DNA from: Streptomyces spororaveus
GTDB lineage: Bacteria > Actinomycetota > Actinomycetes > Streptomycetales > Streptomycetaceae
Reading direction: 5' to 3'
Assembly: GCF_016755875.1 (NCBI RefSeq)
Contig: NZ_BNED01000005.1
Location: 5,346,001 to 5,410,000 of the forward strand
DNA: 64,000 nucleotides
The notes beneath the pieces were generated by a model. The model saw nothing but the letters and a program-made list of their open reading frames with translations. It ran no database searches and was not told where the DNA came from. This document shows positions 8,913-17,798 of the stretch, in pieces. A program made the position numbers and the translations under genes. Numbering within the stretch: the stretch's first letter is position 1; each line of letters begins with the position of its first letter.

Positions 8913-8943
8913 TTGCCACGTCCCGGCGGTGAGCACGTACCGT
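8913..8943 (+). promoter_or_regulatory. Possible promoter of the molybdenum-hydroxylase operon
   Basis: TTGCCA and TACCGT are separated by 19 bases, 55 bases before the operon start. The spacing is long, so this is a weak assignment. The rest of the 295-base gap 8703-8997 holds a short hairpin (TTTCCCC 8762 with GGGGAAA 8775) and no gene. Confidence 0.25.
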
Positions 8944-8997
8944 ACGGCGGAACAGGCGTGAGCGCCGGAACCGGGACATCGGGAAGGGGCAGCTGGG

Positions 8998-9906
8998 TTG
9001 ACCACGCACGCACCGCACGCACTGGATTCACCTCAGGGGCCGCACGGCCCGCAGGCGGCGCAGTCCGTGACGCTGCCGGCCTCGCTCGACGAGGCCGTGG
9101 CGGCGCTCACCGCCATGCCCGCCGCCGTGCCGGTCGCCGGCGGCACCGACCTCATGGCCGCCGTCAACGCCGGGCTGCTGCGGCCCGCCGCGCTGGTGGG
9201 CCTGGGCCGGATCAACGAGATCCGCGGCTGGCAGTACCAGGACGGCCACGCGCTGCTCGGTGCGGGCCTCACGCACGCCCGGATGGGACGGCCGGATTTC
9301 GCCGCTCTGATCCCCGCGCTGGCGGCCGCGGCCCGCGCCGCCGGGCCCCCGCAGATCCGCAACGCCGGCACCCTCGGCGGCAACATCGCCACCGCCGCGC
9401 CGACGGGTGACGCACTGCCCGTGCTGGCCGCGCTGGAGGCCGTACTCGTCATCGTCGGCCCGGTCGGGCAGCGGGAGATCCCGGTGTCGTACCTGCTGGC
9501 CGGGCGGGACATGCTGCGGCCCGGCGAGCTGATCGGCTTCGTACGGGTGCCGCTGCTGCACGCGCCGCAGGTGTTCCTCAAGGCCACCGGCCGTACCGGG
9601 CCGGGGCGCGCCGTGGCGTCGGTGGGGCTCGTCCTCGACCCGGCGCGCCGGGGCGTGCGCTGCGCGATCGGCGCGGTCGCCCCGATGCCGCTGCGGCCGC
9701 TGGAGGCCGAGCAGTGGGTGGCCTCGCTGATCGACTGGGACGGCGGGCGGACCCTGGCCCCCGAGGCGCTGGAGGCCTTCGGTGAGTACGTCGCGGCCGC
9801 GTGCGTGCCCGACCAGGGCGAGCCGGTGGCGCCCGGAGTACTGCATCTGCGGCGGACGGTGGCCGTGCTGGCGCGCAGGGCCCTGGGGAGGGCACTGACC
9901 TCATGA
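8998..9906 (+). CDS. Molybdenum hydroxylase, FAD-binding subunit (CoxM/XdhB-like)
   Basis: This 302-residue subunit would pass electrons from the iron-sulfur subunit to FAD and then to an acceptor. Residues ~22-190 form the FAD-binding domain with PVAGGTDLMAAVNAG and RNAGTLGGNIATAAPTGD, the two loops that hold FAD in this family. A CO-dehydrogenase flavoprotein C-terminal domain follows. The start is TTG, supported by GGGAAGGGG about ten bases upstream. Its TGA overlaps the ATG of the next gene by four bases, so translation is coupled. The natural substrate of the complex cannot be read from the sequence. Confidence 0.88.
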   Translation: MTTHAPHALDSPQGPHGPQAAQSVTLPASLDEAVAALTAMPAAVPVAGGTDLMAAVNAGLLRPAALVGLGRINEIRGWQYQDGHALLGAGLTHARMGRPDFAALIPALAAAARAAGPPQIRNAGTLGGNIATAAPTGDALPVLAALEAVLVIVGPVGQREIPVSYLLAGRDMLRPGELIGFVRVPLLHAPQVFLKATGRTGPGRAVASVGLVLDPARRGVRCAIGAVAPMPLRPLEAEQWVASLIDWDGGRTLAPEALEAFGEYVAAACVPDQGEPVAPGVLHLRRTVAVLARRALGRALTS

Positions 9907-12035
9907 GCGAGAACGAGAACGAGAACGTGACCCAGGGGAACGGCACGGCGGGCTGGGGCTGGGAACCGGTCCCGCAGGGCGGCGAGTACGACTCGGACGC
10001 CACGGCCTTCGTGAAACTGCCGCAGGACATGCTGGACGCGCTCGGCACCGGGGAGCCGCTCGCGGCGCCCGGGCACGGCTACGTGCCGCCGCCGATGATC
10101 GTGCCGCTCGGCTCGGCCAGTACGGATCCGGCGGCCACGGGGACGTGGACGATGCCGGTGCAGTGGCCGGAGGCGGGCGCGGGCTCGGCGCAGGCCGATC
10201 CGGCGGGCGCGGGTGCCGAGGGTGCGGGTTCCGCCGGTGCGGGCCAGGGCCAGGGCTCCGGGTCCGTGGGCGGGCCGATCCCGGCGTCGATCCCGATCCC
10301 GGCGTCGGTCGCGGCGGCGTTCGCCGAGACGGAGCCGGAGCAGCCGGTGACCGACCCGAGTGAGACCGCCGAGTGGCGCTTCCCGGAGGCGGCGCACGAG
10401 CCCGAGCAGGCCGGCCCGGCGACCGGACAGTGGGCCGTGCCCGAGTTCGGGGAATTCCCCGAGCAGCCGAACGACTACCGGCCGGGCGCTCTGGACGCCG
10501 ACTGGAGCCAGGCCCCGGCGACGCTGCCGGGCGGCGCCCCGGCGCCGTGGGCGTACCTGACGCAGCAGCCGGCCGCGGACCCGAACGCGGACGCGGGTGC
10601 GGGTGCGGGTGCCGGTGTGCTCCCCGGTACGGACGAGGCCGCCGCCGCTTCGGCCGCCGCCGCCGCGACCGCGCATGCCGCCGGGCGGCTGCTCGGCGGG
10701 CCCGGCGTGGGCGCCGCGGGGCGGGGGCCGCGGGTACTGGGCGGACCCGGGGTGGGCACCGCCCTGCCCGAGGGCGAGCCGGTGCACCAGGCCCCGCACG
10801 ACATCGACGCCGCGCACGGCCCGGCGGGGGAGCAGGCCGAGGGTGCCAGGGCCGCCGACCACGCGGGCCGGGGCGAGTACGCCGGGCACGCGGGGCACGC
10901 GGTCCAGGGCGAGTACGCCGCGCAGGGCGAGTACGCCGGGCAGGGCGAGTACGCCGGGTATGCGGAGCAGGGCGGCACGGACGGCCGCGGCTTCACCGCC
11001 GCCTCCCTCGACGCCCGGGCCGCCGCCGAGCGGCAGCCGGCGGCTCCCGCCGGCCTGGACCTCTTCGGCGGGGTGCGCGCCCAGGCGCCGGCTGCCGGGC
11101 CCGCGCAGCCGGACGGTACCGACGGCCACGGCTTCACCGCGTTCGGCCACGCTCCGGAGCCCGGCCCCCAGGCCGCGCAGGACGCCGCGCACGAGGCCGC
11201 GCAGGAGGCCGCGCACGAGGCGGAGGCCGTCGCTCCGGCGCCCGGCCCCGCGAGCGGGGACGGGCCGGCCGAGCAGGAGCCCCCGGCCGACCGGACGCCG
11301 GACGCGGACACCGCCGACAGCGCCGGTGCTCTCCCGGACCAGGGCACCGCCGAAGGTCTCCCGGCCGAGGTGGCGGCGTACGAGGAAGAAGCGACCGCCG
11401 GGGCCGTCGCCCATCACGAGCACCCGTCGGCCTCCTACGTCCTGCGCGTCAACGGCGCCGACCGGCCGGTCACCGGCGCCTGGATCGGCGAGTCCCTCCT
11501 GTACGTGCTGCGCGAGCGCCTCGGCCTCGCCGGCGCCAAGGACGGCTGCTCGCAGGGCGAGTGCGGCGCCTGCGCCGTGCAGGTCGACGGCCGGCTCGTC
11601 GCCTCCTGCCTGGTACCGGCCGCGACGGCCGCCGGCAGCGAGGTCCGCACCGTCGAGGGTCTCGCGACCGGCGGGGAACTCTCGGACGTGCAGCAAGCGT
11701 TGTGCAGGTCGGGTGCGGTGCAGTGCGGGTTCTGCGTACCCGGCATGGCCATGACCATCCACGACCTGCTGGAGGGCAATCACGCCCCCAGCGAGCTGGA
11801 GACCCGTCAGGCCCTCTGCGGCAACCTCTGCCGCTGCTCCGGCTACTCCGGGGTCGTCGACGCCGTGCGCGAGGTCGTGGCCGAGCGCGAGGCGGCGGCC
11901 GCGGAGCCCGCGGCCCCGAACGCGGGCACGGGCGGTCCGGGCGGTCCCGGCGGTCCGGGCCAGGGACCGGAGCCGCGCATCCCGCACCAGGCAGCGCCCG
12001 GCGAGGGCGGCATCCACCACGGAGGCACGGCGTGA
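9903..12035 (+). CDS. Molybdenum hydroxylase, 2Fe-2S subunit with a long repetitive N-terminal extension
   Basis: The C-terminal ~200 of 710 residues are a normal small subunit. A plant-type ferredoxin cluster is held by Cys549, Cys554, Cys557 and Cys569. A second cluster has the classic CxxC-x31-CxC spacing (Cys608, Cys611, Cys643, Cys645). Free-standing family members are usually about 160-200 residues. The first ~500 residues here are Ala/Gly/Pro/Glu-rich and probably disordered. They contain a recurring TGxWxxP-like motif (TGTWTMPVQWP, TAEWRFPEA, TGQWAVPEF) and short EYAG/GEYA repeats around 10,870-10,965. The stop overlaps the GTG of the next gene by four bases. The extension's function is unknown. 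Confidence 0.9.
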   Translation: MSENENENVTQGNGTAGWGWEPVPQGGEYDSDATAFVKLPQDMLDALGTGEPLAAPGHGYVPPPMIVPLGSASTDPAATGTWTMPVQWPEAGAGSAQADPAGAGAEGAGSAGAGQGQGSGSVGGPIPASIPIPASVAAAFAETEPEQPVTDPSETAEWRFPEAAHEPEQAGPATGQWAVPEFGEFPEQPNDYRPGALDADWSQAPATLPGGAPAPWAYLTQQPAADPNADAGAGAGAGVLPGTDEAAAASAAAAATAHAAGRLLGGPGVGAAGRGPRVLGGPGVGTALPEGEPVHQAPHDIDAAHGPAGEQAEGARAADHAGRGEYAGHAGHAVQGEYAAQGEYAGQGEYAGYAEQGGTDGRGFTAASLDARAAAERQPAAPAGLDLFGGVRAQAPAAGPAQPDGTDGHGFTAFGHAPEPGPQAAQDAAHEAAQEAAHEAEAVAPAPGPASGDGPAEQEPPADRTPDADTADSAGALPDQGTAEGLPAEVAAYEEEATAGAVAHHEHPSASYVLRVNGADRPVTGAWIGESLLYVLRERLGLAGAKDGCSQGECGACAVQVDGRLVASCLVPAATAAGSEVRTVEGLATGGELSDVQQALCRSGAVQCGFCVPGMAMTIHDLLEGNHAPSELETRQALCGNLCRCSGYSGVVDAVREVVAEREAAAAEPAAPNAGTGGPGGPGGPGQGPEPRIPHQAAPGEGGIHHGGTA

Positions 12036-14377
12036 GCGGGCAGGACGCGGCGACGGCGACGACAACGGTCGGCACCACGGTGACGGCCATGGCCGCCACG
12101 GGTTCCGAGGCCTCCGAACAGCGGGCCCCGCACGGAATCGGGGCCTCCGTCCCGGCCGCGGACGCCCGGGCCAAGACCGAGGGCACCTTCCCCTACGCCG
12201 CCGACCTGTGGGCCGAGGGCCTCCTGTGGGCCGCCGTGCTGCGCTCGCCGCACGCCCACGCCCGGATCCTGTCCATCGACACGACGGCCGCCGCCGAGAT
12301 GCCCGGCGTCCGCGCCGTCGTCACCCACGCCGACGTGCCCGGCGCCACCACGCACGGCCGCCGGATCGCCGACCGGCCGGTGTTCGCGCACGACGTCGTA
12401 CGCCACCACGGCGAGCCCATCGCCGCCGTCGCCGCCGACCACCCCGACACCGCTCGGCTCGCCGCCGCCGCGATCGCGGTCGAGTACGAGCTCCTCGACC
12501 CGGTCACCGACCCCGAGCAGTCCTTCGGCGCCCCCGCCCTGCACCCCGACGGCAACCTGATCCGGCACATCCCGCTCCGCTACGGCGACCCGGAGGCCAC
12601 GGGCGAGGTGGTGGTGGAGGGCCTGTACCGGATCGGCCGCCAGGACCCCGCCCCCATCGGCGCCGAGGCCGGACTGGCCGTACCGCGGCCCGACGGCGGC
12701 GTGGAGCTCTACACCGCGTCCACCGACCCGCACACCGACCGCGACCTGGCCGCCGCCTGCTTCGGGCTGGACCCGGACCGCGTACGCGTCGTCGTCACCG
12801 GGGTGCCGGGCGCGACGGCCGACCGCGAGGACGCCGCCTTCCAGCTCCCGCTCGGCCTGCTCGCCCTGCGGACGGGCTGCCCGGTCAAACTGGCCGCCAC
12901 CCGCGAGGAGTCCTTCCTCGGCCACACCCACCGGCACCCGACCCTGCTGCGCTACCGCCACCACGCGGACGCGGAGGGCCGGCTGGTCAAGGTCGAGGCC
13001 CAGATCCTCATGGACGCCGGCGCCTACGCCGATTCCTCCTCCGAGTCCCTGGCGGCGGCGGTGGCCTTCGCCTGCGGCCCGTACGTCGTCCCGCACGCCT
13101 TCGTCGAGGGCTGGGCGGTACGCACCAACAACCCGCCGTCGGGCCACGTCCGCGGCGAGGGCGCCATGCAGGTGTGCGCCGCGTACGAGGGCCAGATGGA
13201 CAAGCTGGCCGCGGCCCTCGGCATCGACGGCGCGGAACTGCGCATGCGCAACGTCCTGGCGACGGGCGACCTCCTCCCGACCGGCCAGACGGTCACCTGC
13301 CCGGCCCCGGTGGCCGAACTGCTGCGCGCGGTCCGCGACTTCGAGCTCCCCGCCCTCCCGAAGGACGCCCCCGAGGACGAGTGGCTGCTGCCGGGCGGCC
13401 CGGAGGGTGCGGGCGAGCCGGGCGCGGTACGGCGAGGCGTCGGCTACGGCGTCGGCATGGTCCACATGCTCGGCGCCGAGGGCGCCGACGAGGTCTCCAC
13501 CGCCACGGTGAAGGTCGTAGGCGGCGCGGCCACGGTCATCTGCGCGGCCGTCGACACCGGCCAGGGCTTCGCCACGCTGGCCCGCCAGATCGTCCAGGAG
13601 GTACTGGGCGTCGACGAGGTCGCGATGGCCCCGGTCGACACCGACCAGCCGCCGGCCGGCCCATCGGCGCACGGCCGCCACACGTGGGTGTCGGGCGGCG
13701 CGGTGGAGCGGGCGGCCAAGATGGTCCGTACGCAGCTCCTCCAGCCGATGGCCCACAAGCTGGGCATGTCGACGGAGCTCCTGCAGATCCAGGACGGGCG
13801 CATCACGTCGTACGACGGCGCGTTCTCGATGTCGGTGGCGGAGGCGATGGCGGGCAAGGAGCTGTGGGCGACGGCCCAGTGCCGCCCCCACCCGACGGAA
13901 CCCCTCGACGCGGACGGCCAGGGCGACGCCTTCGTGGGCCTCGCCTTCTGCGCGATCCGCGCGGTGGTGGACGTGGACATCGAACTGGGCTCGGTACGGG
14001 TCGTGGAACTCGCGGTCGCCCAGGACGTGGGCCGCATCCTGAACCCCCGTCAGCTGGAAGCCCGTATCGAGGCGGGCGTCACCCAGGGCGTGGGCGCGGC
14101 CCTGACGGAGAACCTCCGCTCGGTCGCCGGCCTGATCCGCCACCCGGACCTGACGGGCTACGCCCTGCCGACGGCACTGGACGCCCCGGCGGTCCGCATC
14201 GTCAAACTGGTCGAAGAGCGCGACGTGGTGGCCCCGTTCGGAGCGAAGGCGGCGAGCGCGGTCCCCGTGGTGACGACCCCGGCGGCGGTGGCCTCGGCGG
14301 TCCGCGCGGCCACGGGCCGCCCGGTGAACCGGCTCCCGATCAGGCCGTCCGCAGCGGTGGGTTCGCCCAACTCGTGA
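12032..14377 (+). CDS. Molybdenum hydroxylase large subunit, divergent active site
   Basis: This 781-residue protein aligns throughout with xanthine dehydrogenase/CO dehydrogenase large subunits. It has an N-terminal a/b-hammerhead (FPYAADLWAEGLLWAAVLRS) followed by the two molybdopterin-binding domains. Key loops differ from the family. GGGFGGKE is replaced by TGVPGATADRED (256-267). RGFG is RGEG (374-377). The GAKGxGE motif that carries the catalytic base is GAKAASA (737-743), so Ala743 stands where Glu is expected. DTGQGF is retained. It may be catalytically altered or inactive, or use another residue. GTG 12032 is chosen because it overlaps the previous stop (GTGA). Confidence 0.85.
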   Translation: MSGQDAATATTTVGTTVTAMAATGSEASEQRAPHGIGASVPAADARAKTEGTFPYAADLWAEGLLWAAVLRSPHAHARILSIDTTAAAEMPGVRAVVTHADVPGATTHGRRIADRPVFAHDVVRHHGEPIAAVAADHPDTARLAAAAIAVEYELLDPVTDPEQSFGAPALHPDGNLIRHIPLRYGDPEATGEVVVEGLYRIGRQDPAPIGAEAGLAVPRPDGGVELYTASTDPHTDRDLAAACFGLDPDRVRVVVTGVPGATADREDAAFQLPLGLLALRTGCPVKLAATREESFLGHTHRHPTLLRYRHHADAEGRLVKVEAQILMDAGAYADSSSESLAAAVAFACGPYVVPHAFVEGWAVRTNNPPSGHVRGEGAMQVCAAYEGQMDKLAAALGIDGAELRMRNVLATGDLLPTGQTVTCPAPVAELLRAVRDFELPALPKDAPEDEWLLPGGPEGAGEPGAVRRGVGYGVGMVHMLGAEGADEVSTATVKVVGGAATVICAAVDTGQGFATLARQIVQEVLGVDEVAMAPVDTDQPPAGPSAHGRHTWVSGGAVERAAKMVRTQLLQPMAHKLGMSTELLQIQDGRITSYDGAFSMSVAEAMAGKELWATAQCRPHPTEPLDADGQGDAFVGLAFCAIRAVVDVDIELGSVRVVELAVAQDVGRILNPRQLEARIEAGVTQGVGAALTENLRSVAGLIRHPDLTGYALPTALDAPAVRIVKLVEERDVVAPFGAKAASAVPVVTTPAAVASAVRAATGRPVNRLPIRPSAAVGSPNS

Positions 14378-14544
14378 CCGTGTGACCCGCATTGCACGTG
14401 CAACCCCGGACTTGGGCCTGTCGGTGCCGGTCGCTAGAGTGATCGGCACAAGTGTCCATGTACGCATGGACACGGGTGCGAACGGGGACGGGGCGCGGCG
14501 GAGACGCCGCGACCACGGGGAGACGGGGAGACGGGGAGGCCAAC

Positions 14545-15099
14545 GTGGCAGAGGACAACGGGGCGGGCCAGGTGGCAGCAGCCCTCACGCTGGGGCTGGC
14601 GGGTCCGATGGGCGCGATCGCGGGCGCGGCCTACGGTGCGACCAGTGCGGCGCTGCGGGTCGAGTTCGACTCGATGAGCGAGTACAAGCGCATGGTGGAC
14701 GGCCTGTTGGACGACCTCACCGGCTCCGACGCGGACCACAAGAAGTTGGCGGACGGCAAGCTGCCGGCCAGCAAGCTCGGTAAGGGCTTCGCGGAGGTCG
14801 ACGCGCTGTTCAAGTCGTACGACACGGTCGTCACGCAGCTGCAGAACCTCTCGAAGGGGCTGGCGGGGCAGATCGAGGCCCTGGGCATCGCGGTCCTGTC
14901 GGCGGGCAAGGGCTACGACGGCGTGGACGAGGAGACCAAGCGGCGCATGGCGGCCATCGCCAGGGAGGCGAAGGCGCATTACGTGGCGGAGCGTGACCCG
15001 TGGCCGGAGGAGAAGCGCCGCCTAGAGGCAGCCAACCAGCCGCCGACGTCCACGACTCCGACTCCGTCGCCCAGCACGGCGGGAGGTAGCTACTCATGA
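14545..15099 (+). CDS. Type VII secretion-type helical protein
   Basis: This is a 184-residue protein of unknown function at the head of a WXG100/mycosin gene block. An Ala/Gly-rich hydrophobic segment (residues ~10-36) is followed by a long predicted alpha-helical region (YKRMVDGLLDDLTG to KSYDTVVTQLQNLSKGL) and a Thr/Ser/Pro-rich tail. The pattern of two long helices resembles ESX substrates, but no canonical WxG is present. GTG 14545 has GGGGAGG six bases upstream. The stop overlaps the next ATG by four bases, indicating a coupled pair, perhaps expressed as partners. Confidence 0.75.
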   Translation: MAEDNGAGQVAAALTLGLAGPMGAIAGAAYGATSAALRVEFDSMSEYKRMVDGLLDDLTGSDADHKKLADGKLPASKLGKGFAEVDALFKSYDTVVTQLQNLSKGLAGQIEALGIAVLSAGKGYDGVDEETKRRMAAIAREAKAHYVAERDPWPEEKRRLEAANQPPTSTTPTPSPSTAGGSYS

Positions 15100-16547
15100 C
15101 CGATTTTGAAAGCTTCACGCACCAGCAGATGCGCGACATGATCGCTTCCCTGGACCCCACCTCGGTCCAGGCGCGGTCCGACCAGCTGAAGAAGGCCGCC
15201 GAGGACATCAAGAAGATCGGCGAGGCGCTCAAGAACCACGTTGTGACCGGCTGGGAGGGCCAAGGAGCCGACGCCTTCCAGGAGTGGGTGGGCCGCGCCG
15301 GCAACGCGACGCTGCGTCTGAGCGAGTACAGCGCCAAGGGCGGCGAGGCGATGGGCTGGGTCATCCAGACGATGACCGAGGCCACGAAGATGACCGCGGT
15401 CGACGCGACCGCGACGAAGAACCTCGCGTCGGCCCTTGAGCACCACAACGACCCGGACTCGGCGACGGTCCGCGCCGAGGCGCAGACAACGCTGGACGCG
15501 GACCGCCGCGAGGCCATCCGCCTGATGACCAACCTGGCGCAGTCGTACCAGCAGTCGTCGACGGAGATGGACAAGGCCCCGATCCCGACGTTCCCGGAGC
15601 CGCCGCCGGTGTTTGTGCCTCAGGGGTACAACCCGTACGAGGACGTTCAGCGGGACGGTGGCACTGCTGGCTCTACTGACCGCCGGAGTGGGGTTGACGC
15701 CTCCTCTCCGTCAACGAGCCGCAGCAGCTCTGGCGAACCGGGTTATGTGCCCGGGCACATGCCGCAGCCGGATGACACGCCGTCTGTGACACCGGGGTCC
15801 GTTCCGGTGCCGGTGACCCCTGACCGTGACGTAGACGTGGACCTCGACACGGTTGGCACGCTGCCTCCGAACCAGACACTGCCGCCAGTGACGACCACCC
15901 CCGGCCCGCTGCCCACGGGTCCCGTCACTCCCACTCCCGGGCCCGTACTTCCGCCCATGGGCTTCCCGCCGGTCGGCGGTGTGAAGCCGCCCGGCCTGAC
16001 TGGTCCGGGTATCGGCCCGTACCCGGGTCTGAGCGGTCCCGGTATGCCTCCTCCCGGCGGCAAGGTCCTCGGCACGCCGGGATTGCCCCCGCGTGACAGC
16101 GGCATCATGGGCGGTCGGCCTGTGACGTCGACGGGCCCCAGCTCGGGTATCCCGCGTGGCACGGTCATTGGTGAAGGCGCCCAGGCGGGCCGCCCCATGG
16201 GCGGCGGAGGAATGGGCCACGGTGGCGGCGGCGCCCACGGCAGCCAGGGCGGCTTCGCGGCAGGTCGTCGACTGGCGTCGGAGCCGGGCGGTGTCGTCGG
16301 AGGCCGTCAGACCGGTGCGGTCGGTCGTACGGTTGCGGGTGGTCAGCCGTTCACCCAGGGCGGTTCGGGCCTCGTCCGCAACGGCGCGGGTGGCGCGGGT
16401 GCGGGCGCCATGGGGCATGCGGGTGCACGCCCGCAGACCCCGGGTAAGCGGCAGGACGAGCAGGGGGGCGAACGCCCCGACTACCTGGCCGAGGACGAAG
16501 AGACCTGGCAGGGCAGCCGTCGCGTTGTTCCGCCTGTGATCGACTGA
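15096..16547 (+). CDS. WXG100/PPE-like protein with proline/glycine-rich C-terminus
   Basis: This 483-residue protein has a four-helix type VII secretion-like N-terminal domain (residues 1-170) with the turn GWEGQGADAF (Trp53-Glu-Gly55). It continues into a low-complexity Pro/Gly/Thr-rich region (from ~175) ending in a short acidic YLAEDEETW segment. The layout resembles PPE or EspB-type proteins. GGGAGGTAG precedes the ATG. Base composition changes within the gene at about 15,655, with more A/T at third positions downstream. The export function is inferred from the fold and from the adjacent mycosin gene. Confidence 0.8.
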   Translation: MTDFESFTHQQMRDMIASLDPTSVQARSDQLKKAAEDIKKIGEALKNHVVTGWEGQGADAFQEWVGRAGNATLRLSEYSAKGGEAMGWVIQTMTEATKMTAVDATATKNLASALEHHNDPDSATVRAEAQTTLDADRREAIRLMTNLAQSYQQSSTEMDKAPIPTFPEPPPVFVPQGYNPYEDVQRDGGTAGSTDRRSGVDASSPSTSRSSSGEPGYVPGHMPQPDDTPSVTPGSVPVPVTPDRDVDVDLDTVGTLPPNQTLPPVTTTPGPLPTGPVTPTPGPVLPPMGFPPVGGVKPPGLTGPGIGPYPGLSGPGMPPPGGKVLGTPGLPPRDSGIMGGRPVTSTGPSSGIPRGTVIGEGAQAGRPMGGGGMGHGGGGAHGSQGGFAAGRRLASEPGGVVGGRQTGAVGRTVAGGQPFTQGGSGLVRNGAGGAGAGAMGHAGARPQTPGKRQDEQGGERPDYLAEDEETWQGSRRVVPPVID

Positions 16548-16568
16548 GTAGAACGGACGTTGCACGGG

Positions 16569-17753
16569 ATGCGCATGCGTAAGGCGACCTCGGCCCTGGT
16601 GGGCCTTCTGCTGGCCGGGGTCGCTGCGACCCCGGCCCACGCGGATACGGTTCGGTCCAAGCAGTGGCATCTCGATGTCATGAAGGCAGACGAGATCTGG
16701 AAGGTCAGCACGGGTAAGGGAGTTACCGTTGCGGTGATCGACAGCGGTGTCGACCGCATCCCGGAACTGGAAGGGCAAGTCCTGCCCGGAGCCGTGTTTC
16801 CCGTCGGTGATGCCGAGGGTGACAAGAACAACGACTACTTCGGTCATGGCACTGGAATGGCCGCCGTTATCGCAGGTACTGGTAAGCACCCCAGCGGTGA
16901 TGGCGGTTACGGGCTTGCCCCCGGTGTCAAGATTCTTCCGATCCGGGTACCCGACAGTCTGGAAGAGGCCTCGACTCCATCCTGGGTCGCCGCTATTCGG
17001 TACGCGGCTGACTCGGATGCCAAGGTCATCAACATCTCCCAGGGCCGGCCTGGCAAGCCGGAAGACGATCGCGAGCGGGCCGCCGCAGTGAAGTACGCCC
17101 TCTCCAAGGGCAAGTTGGTATTCGCTGCCGCAGGCAACGACGGAAACACGATCAATGAGATCAACTATCCCGCCGCGACGCCGGGAGTGGTTGGGGTTGG
17201 CGCCGCGGACGTCAACGGCAAGCCGATCAGTGAGTCGCAGCACGGTCCGCAGATTGACCTTGCGGCACCAGGCGACAAGATCGTCACCGCGTGCAAGGGG
17301 AAGACTGGAATCTGTACTGGTACCGGAACGAGCTCGGCCAGTGCCCTCGCCTCGGCCTCCGCCGCGCTCCTCTGGTCCGCCCACCCCGACTGGACCAACA
17401 ACCAGGTCCTGCGCGTGCTCCTGAACACCGCGGGCAAGCCCACCGACGGCGTCGAGCGTAACGATTACGTCGGCTACGGCATCGTCCGGCCCAGGGTCGC
17501 GTTGCAGACGCCCGGTGACCCCGGCCCGGCCGACGTGTACCCGCTGCCCGATCTCGCGGCGGCGGATGCGGCGGCCAAGAAGCCCTCCGCATCCGCCGAC
17601 GGCAAGGCTCCCGACGCCGCCGCGTCCAAGCCCGCCGCACAGGCCGAGGACAAGAAGAGCGGCAGTGTGCTTCCCTGGATCGCCCTTGGTCTGGGAGCCT
17701 GCGTGCTGATCGGTGGAGCCGTGACCGTGGTCGTCGTACGACGTAACCGCTGA
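16569..17753 (+). CDS. Mycosin-type subtilisin protease (type VII secretion-associated, S8)
   Basis: This is a 394-residue membrane-anchored serine protease. A signal peptide (residues 1-25, ending AHA) is followed by the subtilisin domain with Asp58 (VAVIDSGVD), His93 (FGHGTGMAAV) and Ser255 (GTSSASA). An Ala/Pro/Lys linker and a C-terminal transmembrane helix (WIALGLGACVLIGGAV) end with VVRRNR. This is the mycosin (MycP) architecture that processes ESX substrates outside the membrane. ATG 16569 is chosen; TTG 16560 and ATG 16575 are alternatives. DNA up to about 17,335 has more A/T-ending codons than the rest, a mosaic boundary almost at the catalytic serine. Confidence 0.88.
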   Translation: MRMRKATSALVGLLLAGVAATPAHADTVRSKQWHLDVMKADEIWKVSTGKGVTVAVIDSGVDRIPELEGQVLPGAVFPVGDAEGDKNNDYFGHGTGMAAVIAGTGKHPSGDGGYGLAPGVKILPIRVPDSLEEASTPSWVAAIRYAADSDAKVINISQGRPGKPEDDRERAAAVKYALSKGKLVFAAAGNDGNTINEINYPAATPGVVGVGAADVNGKPISESQHGPQIDLAAPGDKIVTACKGKTGICTGTGTSSASALASASAALLWSAHPDWTNNQVLRVLLNTAGKPTDGVERNDYVGYGIVRPRVALQTPGDPGPADVYPLPDLAAADAAAKKPSASADGKAPDAAASKPAAQAEDKKSGSVLPWIALGLGACVLIGGAVTVVVVRRNR

Positions 17754-17798
17754 CCCGGGCCGATCTGACCCTGCAACCAGCCTTCGGGAGTTCACGCG

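Noticed and set aside
10373..12031. An upstream in-frame extension of the large molybdenum subunit.
   Set aside because: It lies within the iron-sulfur gene in another frame and reads as Arg-rich low complexity; GTG 12032 overlaps the previous stop as expected.
9033..12065. A 1,010-codon minus-strand frame over the molybdenum-hydroxylase genes.
   Set aside because: The forward genes have complete cofactor motifs and coupled starts; the reverse product is compositionally biased and matches nothing.
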